Shown: one piece after another, positions 1-8,398 of the stretch
Numbering within the stretch: the stretch's first letter is position 1
Layout of the letters: every line of letters begins with the position of its first letter
DNA from: Microvirga lupini
GTDB taxonomy: Bacteria; Pseudomonadota; Alphaproteobacteria; Rhizobiales; Beijerinckiaceae
Reading direction: 5' to 3'
Length of the DNA: 64,000 nt
Assembly (NCBI RefSeq): GCF_014191055.1
Contig: NZ_JACHWB010000003.1
Coordinates: 493,966 to 557,965 of the forward strand
Notes under the pieces: generated by a model
What the model saw: only the letters and a program-made list of their open reading frames with translations
What the model was told of the DNA's origin: nothing
Databases searched by the model: none
Program-made: the position numbers and the translations under genes

Positions 1-228
1 AGCTTAACCCCAACCCTGGCCCGAGCAGCAGGAAAACGAGCATTAACTCCAAAAATGAGCGATCAAAGGCCTGATTTATCGCATAAGCGCCCACAATCCG
101 TATGGGCCACCTTTTTGGGACCTTGCGTGAAACGTTTAGGTGTGAGTAGTTATCTCCTTGCTCTCAATGGTTGGGGGCTGTACGCCTATGGGCGTTTCGG
201 AAACTTGAGACTTTAGAAGGCAGTCCTG

Positions 229-915
229 ATGGGCCGGGGAAATGATCACCGTGATCGCCGACGTCAATTTGGCGGTCAACCCGAAGATCACTGGGGCGAT
301 TTCGCTCCGCCAACATCTTACGAACGGCCCATGCGGCAGCAGACATCCTACGGCTCCTCAGCCGCGGGACCCGACACTGAAGCACGGGTGAAATGGTTCA
401 ATCCTGACAAGGGCTTCGGCTTCGTCGAGATGACCGATGGCTCGGGCGAGGCCTTCCTGCACGTCCGGCAGGTTGAGGCTGCGGGCTACTCCGCCCTCGA
501 GTCCGGCACGACCCTGGTCATCAAGGTCGGCTCGGGCCAGAAGGGGCCGCAGGTCCAGGAAATCGTCAGCGTCGATACGAGCACAGCCGAGCCGGAGCCG
601 CCGCGTGGTGCGCGTCCTCCGCGTCCACCGCGTGCGGGTGGTCCCGGGCAGTCTGGCGGGTTCTCCCGCCCGAGCGGCGGCCCCAGCGCCCGTCCCGTCA
701 GCGGTCCGCCGGAGGTGCCGGCCACTGTGAAATGGTTCGACCCCGTGAAGGGCTATGGCTTCGTATCCGTCGAGGGTGAGAGCAAGGACCTGTTCCTGCA
801 TATCTCCGTCGTGGAGCGCGCCGGTCTCGGCCAGCTCGATCAGGGCCAGGCGGTTCGCGTCGCGATTGTCGAGGGCCGCAAGGGTCCCGAAGTCGGCGCT
901 ATCGAACTCGCCTAA
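229..915 (+). CDS. Protein with two cold-shock domains
   Basis: Cold-shock domains bind single-stranded RNA or DNA and act as RNA chaperones or antiterminators in the cytoplasm. Two are visible in 228 residues: about 52-116 (VKWFNPDKGFGFVEM, then AFLHV) and about 165-228 (VKWFDPVKGYGFVSV, then LFLHI). Both carry the RNP1 and RNP2 aromatic residues. They are joined by a Pro/Gly/Arg-rich linker that is probably disordered, and a Gly/Arg/Gln-rich N-terminus precedes the first. The ATG at 229 follows AGAAGG at 215-220. Double-CSD proteins are known in alphaproteobacteria; single-domain CspA proteins are about 70 residues. The gene converges with phoH. The RNA targets are unknown. Confidence 0.93.
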   Translation: MGRGNDHRDRRRQFGGQPEDHWGDFAPPTSYERPMRQQTSYGSSAAGPDTEARVKWFNPDKGFGFVEMTDGSGEAFLHVRQVEAAGYSALESGTTLVIKVGSGQKGPQVQEIVSVDTSTAEPEPPRGARPPRPPRAGGPGQSGGFSRPSGGPSARPVSGPPEVPATVKWFDPVKGYGFVSVEGESKDLFLHISVVERAGLGQLDQGQAVRVAIVEGRKGPEVGAIELA

Positions 916-952
916 GAGGCTCTGCCTACGTCACGTTGAGTGAAAAGATCCG

Positions 953-976
953 GGTCCACTGCGTCAGCAGTGGACC
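953..976 (-). terminator. Hairpin over the phoH stop codon, probable terminator
   Basis: A perfect 10-bp inverted repeat, GGTCCACTGC (953-962) and GCAGTGGACC (967-976), has a 4-base loop that contains part of the phoH stop codon. Read on the minus strand, the hairpin is followed by CGGATCTTTTC, a short T-rich run. It lies between the convergent cold-shock gene and phoH and could stop transcription from phoH. Its strength is uncertain because the T run is short and displaced. Confidence 0.55.
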
Positions 977-1737
977 TCTTCGAATGCGCGCACCCACATC
1001 TCGCAGACGCCGGACCGAACGATGTCGTTGAGGGTGAACTCTACGATCGGCACCGGCAGCATCTGTGACTTGATCAGGTGAATGACCGTGCGAAGACCCG
1101 ATGTCTCGCGCAGGTCGCACTGGCTCACATCCCCGTTGATCACCACCTTGCAGTCCTCCCCGATACGGGTGAGGAACGTCTTCATCTCGGCCGGCGTGGC
1201 ATTCTGCGCCTCGTCGAGAAGGATGAAGGCATCGCGCCAGGAGCGGCCGCGCATCACCTCGAACGGCACCATTTCGATATCGCCGTTCTTGACCGCGATC
1301 TCGTAAGCCGCCGTACCAATGCGCTCCTTGATGGCCTCGATGACCGGGGCGGCCCATGGACCGAATTTTTCTTCAAGAGTGCCCGGAAAGAAGCCGAGGG
1401 AGCGGCCGCTCGGGACGTTGGGGCGGGTCAATATGATTTTGCGGATGCGCCGCTGGCGGAAGAGGTCTGCCGCGTATGTCGCCGCAATCCAGGTTTTGCC
1501 TGTGCCGGCTGGCCCGAGAACCACGACCTGGGAATTGGTCTTCAACGCGTCGAGATAATCATCCTGTGTGGCATTGAGCGGTTTGATGGGCGGAAGGCTG
1601 CGCTCTCCCTGAAACTTGGATCCCGTGAGGTCGAAAACCTGCGCTGTTTCAAGGGAGCGGCGGGTCTTGCGTCTCTGCTTCTCATGATGCTTGCTCAATG
1701 ACCAACTCCGGGGTTTGAAACTGCGCACACCAATCAC
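964..1737 (-). CDS. PhoH family ATPase
   Basis: PhoH-family proteins are cytoplasmic P-loop ATPases related to RNA helicases, with a poorly defined cellular role. The 257-residue product has a Walker A motif GPAGTGKT at about 75-82, a Walker B motif FILLDEAQ at about 171-178, and the family segment ILTRPNVPSGRSLGFFPGT. It lacks the PIN domain of PhoH2 proteins. The N-terminal 40 residues are basic and variable. The start is taken as GTG at 1737; no ATG fits, and no strong ribosome-binding site is visible, so the exact start is uncertain. This looks like the shorter PhoH paralogue common in Hyphomicrobiales, not the one in the ybeZ-ybeY operon. Confidence 0.88.
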   Translation of the reverse strand: MIGVRSFKPRSWSLSKHHEKQRRKTRRSLETAQVFDLTGSKFQGERSLPPIKPLNATQDDYLDALKTNSQVVVLGPAGTGKTWIAATYAADLFRQRRIRKIILTRPNVPSGRSLGFFPGTLEEKFGPWAAPVIEAIKERIGTAAYEIAVKNGDIEMVPFEVMRGRSWRDAFILLDEAQNATPAEMKTFLTRIGEDCKVVINGDVSQCDLRETSGLRTVIHLIKSQMLPVPIVEFTLNDIVRSGVCEMWVRAFEEVHC

Positions 1738-2104
1738 CCAGGCGCCGCGCAGAGGCGTCTGGAGAAATAACTTGCGAGCGAAGAGGGAATACGAGAGCGA
1801 GTCGTTGCGGGCGGTGTATATCCGCGATCCAGAGTAAGAGGATCAGCCTGCCTGCCCATCAAAGCCTATCTTTATCTGCCAGTGGCAAACTATCTTTGAT
1901 TCTGATGACAGTTTACCGCTGCTACGCCTACCTGCGAGTCAAATGTTGAGGCAGGCTGCTTGGTTCCAGGGCATAACCCCTCTGCGGCGCTGGGGAAGAA
2001 ATAGCTGTGGATGGCTGCCGCGGGGCTTGGCAAAGAGGCGTCCGGCTATCCCTCACCACATTCGGCCCCGGTGGTCGGCAAGGACTCTAAAGGATGAGAG
2101 CGGC
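1738..2104. other. Divergent intergenic region, phoH to ribokinase
   Basis: These 367 bases separate two divergently transcribed genes and must hold both promoters. The same frame as ribokinase is open from 1943, but that stretch does not resemble any kinase N-terminus. A 7-bp inverted repeat, ATCAAAG (1858-1864) and CTTTGAT (1894-1900), lies in an AT-richer patch that also has the near-repeat TATCTTT twice. I cannot assign a regulator and see no RNA gene. Confidence 0.5.
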
Positions 2105-3031
2105 ATGATCGTGGTCTTCGGTTCGATCAACATGGATCTCGTCGCGCGCGTGCCGCGCATTGCCAGACCGGGCGAAACCGTCCTTTCGCGCCGGGCCGAC
2201 AGTTTCTTTGGCGGCAAGGGAGCCAATCAGGCGGTTGCGGCTGCACGGATCGGGCAGGGCAGGGTCACCATGGTCGGCGCGGTTGGCAATGACCCATTCG
2301 GGGCCGCCTGCCTGAAGAATCTCGAAGACAATGGCATCGATGTTCAGTCCGTCCGGATTGCGGACGAGCCGACAGGCTGTGCCTTCATCACGGTCGACGA
2401 GACCGGCGAGAACGCCATCACGGTGGCGAGCGGCGCCAACATGACCCTGCGCTCCACGGATCTTCTGGACAACCTGCTGTCCAAGGCTTCCGCGCTGGTG
2501 CTCCAGATGGAGGTGCCTTTAGCCGACAGTCTCGATGCCGCTGCACGCGCCCGTCGGGCAGGAGTGCAGGTCATCTGGAATTTCGCTCCCGTCCCACCTT
2601 TCAAAGAGCGTTCAGCCATGGCCGAACTGCTGGGCGCAACGGATGTGCTGGTGGTCAACGAGCACGAGGCGCTGTCCATCGCCGAGATCATTGGCGCTTC
2701 GACGGGCGACGATTATCTCGCTGCCGCCACTGTCCTGGCCCGCGATTTTGGTCCAACCTGCGTCGTCACGGCCGGTGCCCGGGGGGCCTATGCGGTTTCA
2801 GGCGATGGCGGCCAGATTCACGCTCCGGCCCGCCCGATCACACCGGTCGACACCACAGGCGCCGGCGATACCTTTGTCGGCGTGCTGGCGAGTGGCCTTG
2901 CCGAGGGTTTGGGGATCGGCCCTGCCATGGAACGGGCCTGTGCCGCCGCATCCCTGTCGTGCCTGACGCCGGGGGCACAAGCCGGGATGCCTCAGAAAGA
3001 AGCCCTGGAGCACTATCTCTCTCAGGCGTGA
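2105..3031 (+). CDS. rbsK: Ribokinase, PfkB family
   Basis: Predicted to phosphorylate D-ribose to ribose 5-phosphate with ATP in the cytoplasm. The 308-residue protein starts MIVVFGSINMDLVARVP, the typical ribokinase N-terminus, and has the GGKGANQAVAAARIG substrate motif and the C-terminal DTTGAGDTFVG anion-hole and catalytic-base motif (Asp of GAGD). The start at 2105 is chosen because AAAGGA lies at 2089-2094 and the upstream open stretch has no kinase similarity. No ribose transporter or rbsD is adjacent. The last 10 bases overlap the convergent isomerase gene. Another pentose or nucleoside kinase activity cannot be excluded from sequence alone. Confidence 0.9.
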   Translation: MIVVFGSINMDLVARVPRIARPGETVLSRRADSFFGGKGANQAVAAARIGQGRVTMVGAVGNDPFGAACLKNLEDNGIDVQSVRIADEPTGCAFITVDETGENAITVASGANMTLRSTDLLDNLLSKASALVLQMEVPLADSLDAAARARRAGVQVIWNFAPVPPFKERSAMAELLGATDVLVVNEHEALSIAEIIGASTGDDYLAAATVLARDFGPTCVVTAGARGAYAVSGDGGQIHAPARPITPVDTTGAGDTFVGVLASGLAEGLGIGPAMERACAAASLSCLTPGAQAGMPQKEALEHYLSQA

Positions 3032-4275
3032 GCGCTGCTCTCCGGGATGACCTTGGTCAGGCTGCCGGTGGCTGGGAACAGCGGGATCAGGCAGGCCTGG
3101 AGCGCGTGGTAAAGATCCGGCTTGCCAGTGAACACCGATGTGCTCGGCGTCAGATCCTCATTCAGTTCAGGCCGCCAGCCCCCGTTCTGATGGTCGATCA
3201 GGTGGCGGTCAGCGAAACCCCAGAGTGTGCGGTACCATTGCTCGTGGAAGTCGCCAGGGCTGTGCTCGCCCAGGAACGCCGCCGCGCCGATGGCTTCCGC
3301 GCAGGGCCACCAGAGCTTCAAGGGCAGCCTCGGCTTTCCGTCCCAGTCGAGAGCGTAGAAGAAGCCGCCCTTGTCCTTATCCCATCCGAGCTCAATGGAT
3401 TGCCGGAACAACTCGCAGGCGGCCTCCGGCATCCAGGCATGACGCTGCCCGCCGAGCGACCAGAGCTGAAGAAGGAGCCTTGCCCATTCCAGCCAATGGC
3501 CGGGCGTGGTGCCGTAAGGGCGGAACATGTCATCGCCGCGGTAATCCCTGTCGAGACTCCAGTCGGCATGGAAGTGCTCGGCCACCCGGTAGCCAAGGGC
3601 GGCCGCATGCCGGCCGATGATGAGGCCAGCGATTCGCTCCGCCTTATCGAGATAGGCGCGGTTGCCCGTCGCTTCGAAAACGGCCATCAAGGCTTCGGTC
3701 AGGTGCATGTTGGAGTTCTGGCCGCGATATTGGCTTAAGGACCGCCAATCGCGCGTGAACTCCTCTGTCACAGCCCCATGCTGCTCCTCCCAGAAGCGCT
3801 GTTCGAGGATCTGCGTGATATCGTCCAGCAGCCGGTCGGCCAGCGGATGGCCGACCACCTTCGCGCTGGAGGCCGCCAGCAGCACGAAGGCATGGCCATA
3901 GGCCTGCTTGGTGTCGTTCTTCGGCCCGTCATCATCGAGCGACCAGACATAGCCGCCGTTCTGCGCGTCACGATGGGCATTCCAGAGGTAGCTCATACCA
4001 TGATCGATGATAGCTTCGCTCCCCGGCCGGCCGAGCAGGGTGCCGATGGCAAAGCAATGTACCATGCGGGTGGTGCTGTGGATCTGCCGAACCGGATTGG
4101 CGGTCTCGATGGGATGACCTGCATCGTCGAGATCGAAGAACCCGCCGGCCGGATTGATGACGCTGCGCTGAAAGAAGTCCAACAGGTTGTTGGCCTGCTC
4201 GAACAGCCATTGCCGGTGGAAGCGATTGGAGCGCCAGGGCGTGCCGAGCGGCGGAAGAACAGGCTGGCTTGTCAT
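3022..4275 (-). CDS. AGE family sugar isomerase/epimerase, likely D-mannose isomerase
   Basis: The N-acylglucosamine 2-epimerase (AGE) family has an (alpha/alpha)6 barrel and includes mannose isomerase (mannose to fructose) and YihS-type enzymes. This 417-residue protein shows family blocks such as NGGYVWSLDDDGPKNDTKQAYGHAF, RPYGTTPGHWLEWARLL and GGFFYALDWDGKPRLPLKLWWPCAEA (given here only as landmarks), with conserved His, Arg and Glu residues of the barrel pocket. It lies 17 bases downstream of a fructokinase gene on the same strand. Isomerisation of mannose to fructose followed by phosphorylation is therefore the simplest reading, which is an inference from context. The stop overlaps ribokinase by 10 bases in convergent orientation. 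Confidence 0.85.
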   Translation of the reverse strand: MTSQPVLPPLGTPWRSNRFHRQWLFEQANNLLDFFQRSVINPAGGFFDLDDAGHPIETANPVRQIHSTTRMVHCFAIGTLLGRPGSEAIIDHGMSYLWNAHRDAQNGGYVWSLDDDGPKNDTKQAYGHAFVLLAASSAKVVGHPLADRLLDDITQILEQRFWEEQHGAVTEEFTRDWRSLSQYRGQNSNMHLTEALMAVFEATGNRAYLDKAERIAGLIIGRHAAALGYRVAEHFHADWSLDRDYRGDDMFRPYGTTPGHWLEWARLLLQLWSLGGQRHAWMPEAACELFRQSIELGWDKDKGGFFYALDWDGKPRLPLKLWWPCAEAIGAAAFLGEHSPGDFHEQWYRTLWGFADRHLIDHQNGGWRPELNEDLTPSTSVFTGKPDLYHALQACLIPLFPATGSLTKVIPESSAHA

Positions 4276-4292
4276 GATGTCCTCGCTCTTAT

Positions 4293-5243
4293 TCAGGCGC
4301 GCTCGGCCATGAACCGCTCGACTTCGGCCCAGGAAGGCGGATTGGCGCCGCGCCGGGTGCAGACGATGGCAGCTGCCGCTGCGGAAAAGTCGAGGGCGTC
4401 CGTGACCTGCGCCTCATCCAATCCAGCGATACCCTGAGGCATCAGCAGGCCTTCGCCATCGAGCCAGGCCAGAAGCCCGGCCTGGAACGTGTCGCCCGCA
4501 CCGACTGTGTCGACGACATCGATCCTGGGGGCAGGGCGCTCCAGGACTCCATCGCCGAAGGCCGCGAGAGGTCCCTTTTCGCCACGCGTGATGATCACGA
4601 GCTTGGGGCCGCGCTGAAGCCAGCTCCTTGCTGCAGATGCGAGGTCGTGCGTCCCGTAGAGCAGTTCGACATCCTCATCGCTCGCTTTCACGATGTCGGC
4701 ATAGGCGAGCAGCCGTTCGAAGCGCTCGCCGTAGGCGGTGAGATCGCCCACGACACGCGGTCTGACATTGGGATCGAGCGAGATCACCCTCGATCTGGCC
4801 TCCCGGTGCAGCAGGGCCTCGATGGCGCTGGCGATTGGCTCGACACCCAGTGCATAGGAACCGGCCGCGATGGCGTTCACATCCGCCGGCAGTTCGGCAG
4901 GCAGTGCCTCAGGCGTGAGAGCGCGGTCGGCGCTGTTCGGCGCGTAGAAGGAGTATTGCGGCTGCCCCGTGGGGCTGGTCGCCACGACGCTCAGCGTCGT
5001 GACGTTCGGGAGACGCTGGATGTAATCCAAACTCACGCCGGACTCGGCGAGTTTTTCAGCCAGGAAGGTGCCGAAAACATCATTCGACAGGGTGGACAGG
5101 AACGCTGCCGGGCGGCCGAGGCGCCCAAGACCGAGTGCGACATTGAAAGGCGAGCCGCCGGCCACCGCCTCGGCGGGAAAGCCTGTCGTTGTGGCGGTGC
5201 CGATGAACAGATCGATCAGCGCTTCACCCGTTACCAAAATCAT
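4293..5243 (-). CDS. Fructokinase, PfkB family
   Basis: Predicted ATP-dependent sugar kinase acting on fructose to give fructose 6-phosphate. The 316-residue protein begins MILVTGEALIDLFIG and has the fructokinase-type AGGSPFNVALGLGRLG motif and the C-terminal DTVGAGDTFQAGLL motif with the catalytic Asp. The gene lies between xylulokinase (112 bases upstream) and the AGE isomerase (17 bases downstream), so the last two are probably one transcript. The pairing with a putative mannose isomerase supports a fructose substrate. No phosphosugar-binding regulator or transporter is present next to it. Confidence 0.88.
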   Translation of the reverse strand: MILVTGEALIDLFIGTATTTGFPAEAVAGGSPFNVALGLGRLGRPAAFLSTLSNDVFGTFLAEKLAESGVSLDYIQRLPNVTTLSVVATSPTGQPQYSFYAPNSADRALTPEALPAELPADVNAIAAGSYALGVEPIASAIEALLHREARSRVISLDPNVRPRVVGDLTAYGERFERLLAYADIVKASDEDVELLYGTHDLASAARSWLQRGPKLVIITRGEKGPLAAFGDGVLERPAPRIDVVDTVGAGDTFQAGLLAWLDGEGLLMPQGIAGLDEAQVTDALDFSAAAAAIVCTRRGANPPSWAEVERFMAERA

Positions 5244-5355
5244 AGAAGCGCTCCTATGCGGTCATGGCAGCATTCAAATGAGAGGCGGTTATCATTTAAG
5301 CAGCATGGGTGGGTTGCAAATCCAAGAGGATTCGATCCTCCAGCAGCCGGTATCC

Positions 5356-6840
5356 TCAGATCCGTTCCTGCGCAGCACGCATGAATTCCGGTCTGAGACT
5401 TTGGTAGAGGCTCCGGAAAGCCTGGATGCGAGGCTCGTAGCGTTCGACGAGGCTCGGTTCCGGCGTGATGGTCTCGAGAATGGCTGGCGCGGTGCACACG
5501 TCTTCCGGTGCTTCCCCTGTCACGGCAAGGCGCGCGAGGCGCGCGGCGCCGAAAGCCGGACCTTTGTCGCTGCCCGCATAACGCATGATCGGAACGTTCA
5601 GAACGCTGGCGAAGATCCTCGTCCATAAACGGCTTCTCGACCCGCCCCCGATGATGCCGGCCTGGGCCAGCGGCGTGCCGGCCTGCTCGAGGGCCTGCTT
5701 CGCATCGGCGAAACTGTAGGCGACGCCTTCGAGAACCGCTTGGACCAAGTCGGTCTGATGCGTGTCCGGAGACAGACCGAAGAACACGCCGCGCGCATGG
5801 GGATTGTTGTGCGGCGTCCGCTCGCCGGCGAGATAGGGCAGGAAGAGAACATCCGATGGCTTGCAAAAGGCGGCTTCCGTATCGCGCAACAGCTCGCCGA
5901 TGTCCCGCTGGAGGAGATTGGCCGCCCAGGCAAGGGAGCCTGCACCGTTCAGCATGGCAGCCATCTGAAACCAGCGGCCGGGCAGCGCGTGACAGAAGGA
6001 ATGCACCAGAGCCTCGGGAGCCGGACTGAAGATCTCCGTGGTGACGAAGAGCTGGCCTGAGGTACCCAGGGAGACGAAGACCGATCCATCCTGGATCGCA
6101 CCCAGACCGACCGCTCCGGCGGCCGCATCGCCCGCACCGCCGGCCACAACGACATCGCTTCGCAGATTCCATCGCCGGGCAATTGCCGCGCGCACGGTGC
6201 CGGAAGCTTGCGAGCCCTCCACAAGACTCGCCATGTGATCGCGAGTCAGCCCCGTGGCCGCGAGCGCCTCGTCCGACCAATCCCGCTTGGCCTCATCCAG
6301 CCACCAGGTGCCCGCCGCATCCGACATCTCCGACATGATGTCGCCGGTGAGTTGGAGGCGGATGTAGTCCTTCGGCAGAAGCACCTTGCGAATAGCACTA
6401 AATGTCCCGGGCTCGTGACGCGCAAGCCAGAGGAGCTTAGGCGCCGTAAACCCGGGCATCGGGATGACACCCATGGTGCGTGAGAGTCCCGGATGCTTGG
6501 TACCAAGCTCCTGCGCCTCCTGGAACGAACGCCCGTCATTCCAGAGGATGGCCGGGCGCAGCGGCCGGTTGGCCGCATCGAGCAGCACCGCACCGTGCAT
6601 CTGCCCCGACAAGCCGATGCCGCGCACATCCGTGAGGGCTGCAGCGTCCTTGGCGAGAAGTTGATCGAGAGCTTTCTGCACAGCCTGCCACCAAGCCTCG
6701 GGATCTTGCTCCGACCAGAGGTCTTGCGGACGGGAAATCTGTAAGCCGATATCCGCCTCGGCAATCGTCGCCTGCCGCTCATTGACGAGGATCGTTTTCA
6801 CGGCCGACGTCCCGACATCGATGCCGAGATAGTGAGGCAT
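5356..6840 (-). CDS. xylB: Xylulokinase
   Basis: FGGY-family kinase predicted to convert D-xylulose to xylulose 5-phosphate. The 494-residue length is usual for the family. The N-terminus MPHYLGIDVGTSAVKTILV holds the phosphate-1 motif; GLSGQMHGAVLLD and PAILWNDGR are typical xylulokinase substrate motifs, and VVAGGAGDAAAGAVGLG and GIIGGGSRSRLW are in the C-terminal ATP half. It is first in a minus-strand run with fructokinase and the AGE isomerase. Xylose isomerase is not in the window, so this kinase may also serve polyol-derived xylulose made elsewhere. Confidence 0.92.
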   Translation of the reverse strand: MPHYLGIDVGTSAVKTILVNERQATIAEADIGLQISRPQDLWSEQDPEAWWQAVQKALDQLLAKDAAALTDVRGIGLSGQMHGAVLLDAANRPLRPAILWNDGRSFQEAQELGTKHPGLSRTMGVIPMPGFTAPKLLWLARHEPGTFSAIRKVLLPKDYIRLQLTGDIMSEMSDAAGTWWLDEAKRDWSDEALAATGLTRDHMASLVEGSQASGTVRAAIARRWNLRSDVVVAGGAGDAAAGAVGLGAIQDGSVFVSLGTSGQLFVTTEIFSPAPEALVHSFCHALPGRWFQMAAMLNGAGSLAWAANLLQRDIGELLRDTEAAFCKPSDVLFLPYLAGERTPHNNPHARGVFFGLSPDTHQTDLVQAVLEGVAYSFADAKQALEQAGTPLAQAGIIGGGSRSRLWTRIFASVLNVPIMRYAGSDKGPAFGAARLARLAVTGEAPEDVCTAPAILETITPEPSLVERYEPRIQAFRSLYQSLRPEFMRAAQERI

Positions 6841-7048
6841 GCTGCGTACTCCTTCATGGCCGACGGCTCACGGATTGGTGATGCAGTAAGCCTGGCGCTC
6901 GCCTGCGTCCATTGGGCACGGGTGTGGGGAAATCCAGAGGCTCGGCCATGAAAAAATCTCATGGTCGAATTGCCACCTGGATATTTAAATGCCGCGGGCA
7001 CGCCCCAAATACTGCCGCATGCCCGAGAAATCGAACAACCAGTCTCAC

Positions 7049-7738
7049 ATGACCCATTCTGATGCGCCGTCCCCGGCGGCCGCGCTGAGCGCCAACGTCC
7101 GGCTCCATCTCGGAAAGCAATTGCGGGCCCTTTACGGCGATCCCGCTGAAGACAAGCTGCCGCGCGATCTCGCGCGGCTCGTTGACCGGGTCGCCCAGGT
7201 CATCCGTGCGCACACGGAGCCTGTGGATCAGGATTTCGTCAACGGCGTGATGGACGCGTTGCCGAACCTGCGTGCCTTCGCCCTGTCACTGACCGGAAAG
7301 GTCGATCAAGCCGAGGATCTGGTACAGGATACGGTGCTCAAGGCGCTGACCAAGCAGGATACCTTCGAGGCCGGTACCAACCTTCAGGCCTGGCTCTTCA
7401 CGATCCTGCGCAACGGCTTCTACTCGACCCACCGCAAGACCAGCCGTGAGGTCGAGGACGGAGACGGGACCCACGCTGCCAGCATGATCGCGATCCCCGA
7501 TCAGGAGGACAAGCTCGCGCTGCAGGATCTCTCCACCGCGCTTGAAAAGCTGCCCCAGGAGCAGCGTGAGGCGATCATCCTCATCGGCGCCGAAGGCATG
7601 TCCTATGAGGATGCCGCAGAGGCGCTGGGCGTAAAGGTCGGCACGATCAAGAGCCGGGTGAACCGCGCCCGCAATCGTCTGGCCGAACTCATGGGAACAC
7701 CCAGAGCCGCCGATCACGACCACTCGGCGACCGTCTGA
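7049..7738 (+). CDS. NepR-like domain fused to EcfG-type sigma factor
   Basis: EcfG is the alphaproteobacterial general stress sigma factor; NepR is a separate small anti-sigma factor that sequesters it until phosphorylated PhyR removes NepR. Residues about 62-216 match EcfG: LPNLRAFALSLTG and QAEDLVQDTVLKAL (sigma-2), LQAWLFTILRNGFYS, REVEDGDG, then LPQEQREAIILIGAEGMSYEDAA and KVGTIKSRVNRARNRLAEL (sigma-4). Residues about 16-48 (VRLHLGKQLRALYGD, then LPRDLARLVDRV) resemble the NepR helix core, in the same frame with no stop. The start at 7049 is a choice; ATGs at 6989 and 7019 are also open and none has a strong ribosome-binding site. No phyR is adjacent. I saw no EcfG-type promoter directly upstream. 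The sigma call is firm; the NepR call is inference. Confidence 0.85.
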   Translation: MTHSDAPSPAAALSANVRLHLGKQLRALYGDPAEDKLPRDLARLVDRVAQVIRAHTEPVDQDFVNGVMDALPNLRAFALSLTGKVDQAEDLVQDTVLKALTKQDTFEAGTNLQAWLFTILRNGFYSTHRKTSREVEDGDGTHAASMIAIPDQEDKLALQDLSTALEKLPQEQREAIILIGAEGMSYEDAAEALGVKVGTIKSRVNRARNRLAELMGTPRAADHDHSATV

Positions 7739-7746
7739 CACACCAC

Positions 7747-7777
7747 AGGCCCGATGCCTCCCAGGCGTCGGGCCTTT
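7747..7777 (+). terminator. Hairpin terminator after the sigma factor
   Basis: A 13-bp stem, AGGCCCGATGCCT (7747-7759) and AGGCGTCGGGCCT (7763-7775), with one G-T pair and a 3-base loop is followed by only a short TTT run. It begins 8 bases after the sigma factor stop. The position and stability fit a terminator, with a weak U-tract. Confidence 0.65.
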
Positions 7778-7946
7778 CATGGCCCCGTCATCCTGCCCAG
7801 CTCCGCGTGCGATGTCGATAGGCTCCGCCGTCATTGCCCAAAATATCAGCGGCGTCCCACGGCCTGTTCCTCGAACTTTTCCCTGTGCTCCTAGGTTGAG
7901 CTTGTAGCTGGGTGGCTCGAATCGCTCTTCCGCCAAGGAGGGGAGC

Positions 7947-8378
7947 ATGGAACACAGGCCTCTGTCCGAACTCAGTAATGTTGCCGACCTGAAGATCCCT
8001 GGAGACGTCAAGGTGCCGGTCCTGTCGAAACGGGAACGCCTTGATCGCTGGATCGACCTCCTCGAGCAGGAGCCCGACCGGGAACTCCGAACCCTCGATG
8101 AAATCGAATGGAAGCCCAAGGCCCAGCGCCTCGCCATGCGGGCCGATGGATCCGCCCTTACGGTGGCCTATTCCGATCCCGTCCTCCGGCAGGCCGGGCT
8201 GCGCAGCGACACGTTCGGGGATGCGGTCGATTTCTTCCAGATCTCCGAACACGACGCTCATATCGTCCTGTGCTCGTGCCATGGCGGTGAACTGATGCGC
8301 GCCGACGAGACAGCCCGCCGGGTGCGTGGCATACGCTCGCCGAGCCTCTGGTCGCTCTATTTCGGCTGGTTCCGGTGA
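7947..8378 (+). CDS. Hypothetical protein, 143 residues
   Basis: I do not recognise this protein. It is soluble, with no signal peptide or membrane helix. The N-terminal part has a charged stretch (LSKRERLDRWIDLLEQEP) likely to be helical; the C-terminal part has a CSCHGGE segment and ends in an aromatic SLWSLYFGWFR. The start is well supported by AAGGAGGGG just upstream of the ATG. It converges with rtcB, 20 bases apart. Codon usage and GC look like the neighbours, so nothing suggests recent transfer. Confidence 0.8.
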   Translation: MEHRPLSELSNVADLKIPGDVKVPVLSKRERLDRWIDLLEQEPDRELRTLDEIEWKPKAQRLAMRADGSALTVAYSDPVLRQAGLRSDTFGDAVDFFQISEHDAHIVLCSCHGGELMRADETARRVRGIRSPSLWSLYFGWFR

Positions 8379-8398
8379 GGCTGAGGCCCTGGCCGAGT

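Noticed and set aside
1943..2104. 54-codon in-frame extension upstream of ribokinase
   Set aside because: It does not resemble any kinase N-terminus, and a ribosome-binding site precedes the internal ATG at 2105.
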